This document shows, piece after piece, positions 6,234 through 10,878 of a stretch of DNA of 10,878 bases (within the stretch, counting starts at the first letter, position 1; each line of letters begins with the position of its first letter). This stretch comes from Nitrospirota bacterium (GTDB taxonomy: Bacteria; Nitrospirota; Thermodesulfovibrionia; Thermodesulfovibrionales; JdFR-85): assembly GCA_015485235.1 (NCBI GenBank), contig WFTX01000144.1, positions 1 to 10,878 on the forward strand, read 5' to 3'. The notes under the pieces were generated by a model. It was not told where the DNA came from, made no database searches, and was given only the letters and a program-made list of their open reading frames with translations. Made by a program: the position numbers and the translations under genes.

Positions 6234-7134
6234 TCTGAATGTCCCCCCTGTAACCGGCCTGTTGGAGGGCGGCGATCCCGGTCCCCAGGACCAGGAGTGT
6301 GAGATAGCCCTGGATCAGGGTCGCCAGCACCTGATAGGGGATCCCGAGGACAAGGCCTATTACAGGGATGAACCTCAGTGGAAGCCCACCGATACCCAGA
6401 AGGATGCTGATGATCATGGAGCCGAGAATGAGGATAACGGAGAGAAGGAATAAGGCCGGCTGCTCCACAAGCAGGGATAGGGCCTCTTTGAAGGCATTCC
6501 AGGCCCTCTCTTCCCTGATGGCCATGATTCCCAGGCCGTAGAGACCTGTTCCGAAGAGACCGAAGATCAGAACGAGAAAGGCCGTTCCCCCTGTCACACC
6601 GAAGAATATTGCCATGAACAGAGAGAGGGTGGGAGAGAGGCTTCTGAGCATCATCACAAGGGCGTATATGCCTGTCAGCAGGAAGGAGGCTCCAATAATA
6701 ACCCCTATCCCGATGAATCCCAGGAGCGCTGTATACCGGAGTGTGGGAAGGAACATCCGCTTCCCTTCGGTAAAGAACCGGTCCAGGCTGAAACCGGCCT
6801 GCTCGGTAACCACCCTTGAGAGCATGCCCACATAGGCCCCGAGGAGATATAGCCCCACGGTTGAAATGATAGTTATATACAGTAGAAGCATGCCGAGACC
6901 GGTAAGGACCACGCCTGTATGTCCCACAAGCACGGCCCTGATATCGGTTGGAAAGGATGTGATAGAGAGGTTCCCGGCACCAGAGACGAAGAATGCTATT
7001 ACAACGGGGATGACAACAATCAGTAGAAAGAGGATGCATCCGATCACTCTCCCCACCAGATTGATGAGGATGAGCTGCCAGTTCCTGTTGGCAGCGCTGA
7101 AACCCTCTCCTATTACCTCAGAGAAGGAGATCAC
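6151..7134 (-). CDS. Multi-pass membrane protein of unknown function
   Basis: This 327-residue protein begins with GTG at 7134. Its sequence is dominated by hydrophobic segments, at about 20-52, 66-105, 135-163, 171-205 and 226-290. This suggests six to eight membrane helices, with short polar loops between them such as EQAGFSLDRFFTEGKR. The amphipathic start (FSEVIGEGFSAANRNWQ) and repeated Gly-rich helices resemble generic bacterial integral membrane proteins related to the glycerophosphodiesterase membrane-domain type, but no catalytic motif is seen and the family is not recognised with confidence. The C-terminal tail of about 35 residues is hydrophilic and rich in Ser, Pro, Gly and Glu; its last 26 or so codons are antisense to the 3' end of the octanoyltransferase gene. 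The GTG overlaps the helicase stop as GTGA and has GGAG 5 bases upstream, so the two are cotranscribed and translationally coupled. That does not prove a shared function. Confidence 0.8.
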   Translation of the reverse strand: MISFSEVIGEGFSAANRNWQLILINLVGRVIGCILFLLIVVIPVVIAFFVSGAGNLSITSFPTDIRAVLVGHTGVVLTGLGMLLLYITIISTVGLYLLGAYVGMLSRVVTEQAGFSLDRFFTEGKRMFLPTLRYTALLGFIGIGVIIGASFLLTGIYALVMMLRSLSPTLSLFMAIFFGVTGGTAFLVLIFGLFGTGLYGLGIMAIREERAWNAFKEALSLLVEQPALFLLSVILILGSMIISILLGIGGLPLRFIPVIGLVLGIPYQVLATLIQGYLTLLVLGTGIAALQQAGYRGDIQTTAGMSTQDSGTSPGEDPLSGPSPPEE

Positions 7135-9113
7135 ACCCGCTCCAGTTCAATCTCTTCGTAGAGGTCCCGGGGAAGTTCTGTTATGAATCTCGAGGGTTTC
7201 AGGTAGGGAGAGTAGCCGTCATCAGTCAGGGTGTAGCAGATGTAGAGTTCATCCATCGCCCTCGTGCAGGCCACATAGAAGAGCCGCCTTTCCTCCTCAA
7301 GCCCTTCGGTGCGTATCGCCTTCTTGGACGGAAACCTCCCGTCGTTCATCCCGACAATGAAGAGGTGCCTCCATTCAAGCCCCTTTGCCTGATGAACGGA
7401 AGAGAGTATAAGCCCGCCGTGTTCATCCCCTTCTTTTTCCTCTTCCCCAACCCTCATCACCTCAAGGGTAAGGTCGCTCAGGAGGAGTTCAAGGGGGGTA
7501 TATGGTATGGTCCCGGAAGGGGTATACCTCTCGGCATATCTTATGAGCTGTAGTATATCCTCCCTCCGGCTCTCTGCATTCGGGTAGGTCTTCTGGAGGT
7601 AGTCCTCGTACCCGTTCCGGAGTATGTAGGAGATCGCCTCAGCCGGATGCTCCCTGAAGGAAAGGGCCATGAGCCCCTCAATAACAGAGACAAAGGAGAG
7701 GTATTCCCTTCCTGCCCGTCTGGAGACAAGGGAAGAGGTGCTGCTGATTGATGAGAGGGGATCAGCAGTCTGGGAGATGGCCCTCCATATCCGGTCTGCC
7801 GTCACATTTCCTACATGAGGGACCATCCTGAGTATCCGCTTCCAGCCGAGTTCATCATAGGGGTTCAGGAGGACCCGGAGATAGGAGATTATATCCTTGA
7901 TGTGGGCCTGTTCAAAGAACCGGAGTCCTGAGCGGACCTCAAAGGGTATCCCCCTCCGCTGAAGTTCAATCTGAAGTTCCATTGACTGGTAGTGGGAGCG
8001 GTAGAGTACTGCCATCTCCTCAAGGGGTATCCCCTCATCGTGGAGTTCCGTTATCCTGGTGGCAACGAAGGCTGCCTGTTCGAAGAGGTCCTCAAGGCAG
8101 ACGAGCATCGGCTTTGTTCCCGATGGACGGACGGCATGCAACTCCTTCCGGAACTGCGCCGTGTTATGGAGTATGCTCGCATTGGTAAGTTCAAGTATTT
8201 CGGGCCTGCTCCGGTAGTTTGTGGTCAGTCTGAATATCGCCGTGTCAGGATAACGGTCGGGAAAGCCGAGGATGTTTTCCGTCCGGGCACCCCTGAAGGA
8301 ATAGATGGACTGGGCATCATCCCCGACCACCATTATGTTCCTGTGGATGGAGGCGAGCCTGTCTATGAGCATCGCCTGGATGAGGTTGGTGTCCTGGTAT
8401 TCATCCACAAGTATATGCTGGAATCTCGAGGCATAGTACTGGAGTATCTCCTGATGCTCTTCAAAGAGCCTGAGGGTATTGATGAGCAGATCGTCGAAGT
8501 CCATCATGTTCAGCCTGAGTTTCCTGGACTCATAAGAGATAAAGACCCGGGTCACTTCATCTTCAAGTCCGATCAGAAAGGGATACCGGATGGCTATTAT
8601 CTCTTCAACAGGCCTCTGGGTGTTTTTGTGATAACTCAGGATATCGGCAAGCACTGCACCCCGGGGCAGGAGGCCTTCCGTCTCTTTCCTTTCCGCCTTG
8701 GAGGTCTCAAGGAGTTCCTTCTGGTCCTCCCGGTCAAGTATGGAGAAGCCCTCCCTGTAGCCAAGGAGGGTCCCATGCCGCCTGAGGATGATATTGCCGA
8801 TATGGTGAAATGTCCCGCCCCAGAGTCCCCGTATCCTCTGGCCCACAAGCTGCTCCGCCCTCTGCATCATCTCCCTGGATGCCTTGTTGGTGAAAGTAAG
8901 AAGGAGGATCGCCGAAGGCTCCACACCGGTTGAGATAAGGCGTCCGACCCGGTATGTGACGGTCCGTGTCTTGCCCGATCCGGCACCGGCCAGAACGAGC
9001 ATGGGTCCTCCCGGGTGCATCACCACAGCCTGCTGTTCCGGGTTCAGGTCATTTTCGAAATCCACATTCAGGTGGGTCTCTTCAGAGGATATCTCAATTC
9101 TCAGTTTTTTCAT
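7131..9113 (-). CDS. UvrD/PcrA/Rep-family ATP-dependent DNA helicase (superfamily 1A)
   Basis: This 660-residue 3'-5' DNA helicase of the UvrD/PcrA/Rep group unwinds DNA during repair or removes proteins from it. All core motifs are visible: NPEQQAVV (Q motif, about 24-31), Walker A AGAGSGKT (42-49), LTFTNKASREM (Ia, 72-82), VDEYQD (Walker B, 236-241), GDDAQSIYSFRGA (III, 264-276), TNYRSRPEIL (IV, 298-307), SSVHQAKGLEW (V, 571-581) and FYVACTRAM (VI, 612-620). The order and spacing show two RecA-like domains, each with an inserted helical subdomain. It ends shortly after motif VI with PSRFITELP, so it lacks the long C-terminal tail (Tudor-like in UvrD/PcrA) and is closer to Rep in length. UvrD, PcrA and Rep cannot be told apart here. 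The ATG at 9113 precedes the usual family start by about 20 residues and has only a weak ribosome site. It is the first gene of a two-gene unit with the membrane protein. Confidence 0.95.
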   Translation of the reverse strand: MKKLRIEISSEETHLNVDFENDLNPEQQAVVMHPGGPMLVLAGAGSGKTRTVTYRVGRLISTGVEPSAILLLTFTNKASREMMQRAEQLVGQRIRGLWGGTFHHIGNIILRRHGTLLGYREGFSILDREDQKELLETSKAERKETEGLLPRGAVLADILSYHKNTQRPVEEIIAIRYPFLIGLEDEVTRVFISYESRKLRLNMMDFDDLLINTLRLFEEHQEILQYYASRFQHILVDEYQDTNLIQAMLIDRLASIHRNIMVVGDDAQSIYSFRGARTENILGFPDRYPDTAIFRLTTNYRSRPEILELTNASILHNTAQFRKELHAVRPSGTKPMLVCLEDLFEQAAFVATRITELHDEGIPLEEMAVLYRSHYQSMELQIELQRRGIPFEVRSGLRFFEQAHIKDIISYLRVLLNPYDELGWKRILRMVPHVGNVTADRIWRAISQTADPLSSISSTSSLVSRRAGREYLSFVSVIEGLMALSFREHPAEAISYILRNGYEDYLQKTYPNAESRREDILQLIRYAERYTPSGTIPYTPLELLLSDLTLEVMRVGEEEKEGDEHGGLILSSVHQAKGLEWRHLFIVGMNDGRFPSKKAIRTEGLEEERRLFYVACTRAMDELYICYTLTDDGYSPYLKPSRFITELPRDLYEEIELERV

Positions 9114-9223
9114 GGGAATGTTTCTTTATCAGGAGACCAGTTGAGACTATTACCTTCCAGTTGTATAAATTCTTTTCCGGAGGGATCTGCCTACACTCAC
9201 GGAACCTTCTCACCCTGTCTTGT

Positions 9224-9438
9224 ATCCGGGGGTATGCTCTGAATTTTTCATTATCAATACATGGTGGTTCATGTAAGCGCTTTCCTGTGTCGGCTCGGCA
9301 GAGGCCGAACGGCCTTATCTACTCAAAAGATCCTTTATATTATTGACCAGGCCTGTTAAGGCACCGTCCATAACAGATTTCCTCTACTCAGACACGACCG
9401 GCGCTTTATAATGAAAAATTCAGAGCATACCCCCGGAT
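9224..9438. repeat. Exact 31-bp inverted repeat flanking a 153-bp spacer
   Basis: Left arm 9224-9254 (from ATCCGGGGG to TTCATTAT) is an exact reverse complement of right arm 9408-9438. Allowing a one-base bulge at 9439, three further pairs extend it outward (TGT at 9221-9223 with ACA at 9440-9442). Inside, AAGCGC (9275-9280) pairs with GCGCTT (9401-9406), and GTGTC (9287-9291) with GACAC (9391-9395), so the symmetry continues imperfectly. No flanking target-site duplication is evident. It could be a miniature inverted-repeat element, an invertible segment, or a long regulatory palindrome; nothing in the sequence decides between them. No recombinase gene is in the window. Confidence 0.9.
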
Positions 9439-9500
9439 TACACCATATCGCATTGTATGCCGATGCCGGACCTCATGTCCATACAACATAAATGCTGCAG

Positions 9501-9530
9501 TTGATTTATCCTGATGAATGCTGATATAAC
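9501..9530 (+). promoter_or_regulatory. Candidate sigma-70 promoter of cysK
   Basis: TTGATT (9501-9506) and TATAAC (9525-9530) are separated by 18 bases. Transcription would start near 9537, about 38 bases before the cysK ATG. It lies outside the inverted repeat, so cysK expression need not depend on that element. Confidence 0.6.
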
Positions 9531-9574
9531 AATTATAGCCTGTCCGGCAGTGGATCTGCAAAAAGGAGAACCCC

Positions 9575-10498
9575 ATGCCTCATCAGAACATCCTTGAAGC
9601 CATCGGGAATACACCCCTTGTAAGGCTCAGGAGATTCGAGCCTGAAGGGGGTGCGATGATTTTCGGCAAGCTGGAGGGGATGAACCCCGGAGGATCTGTC
9701 AAGGACAGGATAGCGCTTAACATGATCCTCGCGGCGGAGAAGGAGAGCAGGCTCAGGCCCGGAGGGACCATCATTGAGCCCACATCGGGCAATACGGGGA
9801 TCGGCCTTGCCCTGATAGGGGCAGCGCGGGGCTACAGGGTCATCCTGACCATGTCGGAGAAGATGAGCAGGGAACGCCAGGATATGCTCAGGGCCTTTGG
9901 AGCGGAACTCATCCTCACTCCCGGCGAACGGGGGATGCTCGGGGCGATCGAGCGGGCAGAGGAGTTATGCCTGAACCACAGGGAGTATTTCATGCCGCTT
10001 CAGTTTGAAAACCCTGCAAACCCCGGGGCCCACAGAACAGGAACGGCAGAGGAGATAATCAGGGACATCGGTGGTGTTCCCGATGCCTTCGTGGCAGGGG
10101 TGGGAACGGGTGGTACGATAACAGGCGTAGGGGAGGTCTTCCGTGAAAAGAGGAAAGACGTTTACATAGTGGCGGTGGAGCCGGCAGGTTCCCCCGTGCT
10201 TTCGGGCGGAGAGCCCGGTCCTCACAGGATCCCCGGCATTGGGGCAGGCTTCTATCCAGGGGTACTGAATACCTCCATATATGATGAGATCATAACGGTA
10301 AGTGACGGGGATGCCGAAGAGACGACGCGGATGCTCTCAATAAAGGAGGGGATACTTGCCGGAGTCTCCTCTGGTGCGGCACTTCATGCAGCGGTCCAGG
10401 TTGCCGGGAAGATCGGCCGGGGAGGAAAGGTCGTGGTGATCCTGCCTGACAGGGGCGAGAGGTATCTGAGCACCGGTATCTTCAGCACCTCAGAGTGA
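9575..10498 (+). CDS. cysK: Cysteine synthase A (O-acetylserine sulfhydrylase)
   Basis: This 307-residue cytoplasmic PLP enzyme makes L-cysteine from O-acetylserine and sulfide, the last step of cysteine synthesis. Family marks run in order: AIGNTPLVRL (9-18), NPGGSVKDR with the PLP-binding Lys43, TSGNTG (70-75) for substrate and cofactor binding, QFENPANPGAH (143-153), the phosphate-binding GVGTGGTITG (175-184), PGPHRIPGIGAGFYP (215-228), and SSGAA (265-269) before PDRGERYLST (291-300). The PGPHxIxGIGAGF segment and length favour CysK over CysM. GGAG ends 6 bases before the ATG, which supports the start. No serine acetyltransferase (cysE) or sulfate-reduction gene is adjacent, and the gene appears to be transcribed alone from its own promoter. 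No strong terminator follows; only an imperfect stem is possible near 10501-10525. Confidence 0.96.
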   Translation: MPHQNILEAIGNTPLVRLRRFEPEGGAMIFGKLEGMNPGGSVKDRIALNMILAAEKESRLRPGGTIIEPTSGNTGIGLALIGAARGYRVILTMSEKMSRERQDMLRAFGAELILTPGERGMLGAIERAEELCLNHREYFMPLQFENPANPGAHRTGTAEEIIRDIGGVPDAFVAGVGTGGTITGVGEVFREKRKDVYIVAVEPAGSPVLSGGEPGPHRIPGIGAGFYPGVLNTSIYDEIITVSDGDAEETTRMLSIKEGILAGVSSGAALHAAVQVAGKIGRGGKVVVILPDRGERYLSTGIFSTSE

Positions 10499-10565
10499 AC
10501 CTTTTCCAAAACAGCCATGGAAGGCATATAAGATAAAAATCCAAAATCCGAAACAAAAAACCATG

Positions 10566-10687
10566 GAACGCAGACGGACACAGAAAAAGACGGATTATCA
10601 CGGATCTTCCTCAACCTCAACCTCAGCCTCGACCTTAGCCTTGGTAATATCAGTGCAAATCCTTTTTTTCAGTGTTCATCTGTGTTC
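10566..10687. repeat. Imperfect palindrome with hexamer repeats at its apex
   Basis: Left arm 10566-10596 and the reverse complement of right arm 10658-10687 align with 25 of 31 positions identical and one gap. The pairing continues inward (ggattatcac... with the complement of the bases before 10658), giving arms of about 45 bases. The apex (10609-10644) consists of six 6-base units of the type cctcaa, cctcag, cctcga, ccttag, ccttgg. This looks like a dispersed repeat element that could form a large cruciform or RNA stem. Confidence 0.75.
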
Positions 10688-10728
10688 TATTATCCATCCA
10701 CTCTTCCGCACTTCTGCTCTATAGAACC

Positions 10729-10756
10729 CTATACGCTACCCGCTATACGCTCCACG
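10729..10756. repeat. Four-unit degenerate 7-nt repeat (CTATACG)
   Basis: Four phased 7-base units read ctatacg, ctacccg, ctatacg and ctccacg. They lie shortly before the hexamer array. Confidence 0.8.
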
Positions 10757-10762
10757 CTTTCT

Positions 10763-10858
10763 CCTCGACCTCGACCTCAACCTCAACCTCAGCCTTAACC
10801 TCAACCTCAGCCTTAACCTCAACCTCAGCCTTAACCTCAACCTTGGCCCCGGCCTACC
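10763..10858. repeat. Hexamer array of about 16 units with three 18-bp repeats
   Basis: Phased 6-base units run without a break: cctcga twice, cctcaa twice, cctcag, ccttaa and so on, decaying to ccttgg, ccccgg and cctacc at the end. A higher-order 18-base unit, cctcaacctcagccttaa, occurs three times exactly (10781-10798, 10799-10816, 10817-10834). The same hexamer type fills the apex of the palindrome 120 bases upstream. One minus-strand frame would read as Glu-Val-Lys-Ala repeats, but no gene context supports coding. Confidence 0.9.
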
Positions 10859-10878
10859 TCTTTACCCGGAGCACACCC

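Larger units (their letters stand above)
9114..9574. other. Divergent intergenic region between the helicase gene and cysK
   Basis: These 461 bases hold no convincing gene. They contain the helicase leader (no clear promoter seen; TTATAC on the minus strand near 9160 is a weak -10 candidate), an inverted-repeat element (9224-9438), a weak stem (9453-9458 with 9481-9486), and the cysK promoter and ribosome site. A 26-codon frame at 9411-9491 lacks a ribosome site and was not called. Confidence 0.6.
10499..10878. other. Repeat-rich intergenic spacer after cysK
   Basis: These 380 bases to the window end carry no recognisable gene. They are largely made of short-period repeats: two aaaatcc units (10536-10549), an imperfect palindrome (10566-10687), a heptamer tract (10729-10756) and a hexamer array (10763-10858). 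No gene was seen on either strand in the last 20 bases. Confidence 0.75.

Noticed and set aside
6056..7039. A 327-codon minus-strand frame overlapping the membrane protein gene
   Set aside because: It encodes an Arg/His/Pro/Gly-rich, low-hydrophobicity product with no ribosome site, typical of a shadow frame.
7992..8933. A 313-codon plus-strand open frame inside the helicase gene
   Set aside because: The minus strand holds every helicase motif; this frame is open because of the codon bias of the true gene.
9411..9491. A 26-codon histidine-rich ORF starting inside the right inverted-repeat arm, upstream of cysK
   Set aside because: It has no ribosome binding site, starts within a repeat, and its composition has no link to the downstream gene.
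10763..10858. The hexamer array as a CRISPR array
   Set aside because: There are no unique spacers between repeat units; units are contiguous at 6 bases.
10763..10858. The hexamer array as telomeric DNA or as coding sequence for Glu-Val-Lys-Ala repeats
   Set aside because: The units are degenerate, lie beside an ordinary bacterial gene, and no start codon with a ribosome site or gene context is visible.

Overview
The window looks like one end of a metagenome-assembled contig from an anaerobic, mid-GC bacterium. The first 19 bases match the Tn5/Nextera mosaic end at 18 of 19 positions, so they are almost certainly leftover sequencing adapter. The gene set fits an anaerobe of the Nitrospirota or a deltaproteobacterial-type lineage: a RACo/RamA-type corrinoid-protein reactivase with a 2Fe-2S domain, a GspF-type secretion platform protein, a LipM-type octanoyltransferase, a UvrD-family helicase and cysteine synthase. 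The intergenic repeats of 6- and 7-nt period are compatible with that. The taxonomic guess is an inference with low confidence.

Layout: (1) Bases 1-385 are non-coding, with the adapter, a perfect 15-bp hairpin and a possible 15-codon cysteine-rich upstream ORF. (2) 386-2101 (+) encodes a secreted lipoprotein with a C39/papain-like Cys-His domain, a calcium-site-like acidic loop, a polyproline linker and a cysteine-rich C-terminal domain. (3) A bidirectional terminator hairpin lies at 2103-2133. (4) On the minus strand, gspF (2139-3311) lies downstream of the reactivase gene (3410-5272), separated by two 7-nt-period repeat tracts. (5) Divergent from the reactivase is the octanoyltransferase gene (5433-6233, +), with overlapping divergent promoters between them. 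(6) Its 3' end overlaps, tail to tail by 83 bp, a multi-pass membrane protein gene (6151-7134, -), which is translationally coupled by a GTGA overlap to an upstream UvrD/PcrA/Rep-type helicase gene (7131-9113, -). (7) A 461-bp divergent intergenic region carries an exact 31-bp inverted repeat around a 153-bp spacer. (8) cysK (9575-10498, +) has its own promoter. (9) The last 380 bases are a repeat-rich spacer: an imperfect palindrome of about 120 bp with hexamer repeats at its apex, a heptamer tract, and an array of about 16 hexamer units containing three exact 18-bp repeats.

The genes do not form one pathway. Most are single housekeeping or accessory genes in short transcription units. The least ordinary items are the lipoprotein protease-like architecture, the inverted-repeat element between the helicase and cysK, and the families of 6/7-nt-period intergenic repeats. 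No complete novel system with several cooperating genes is visible.
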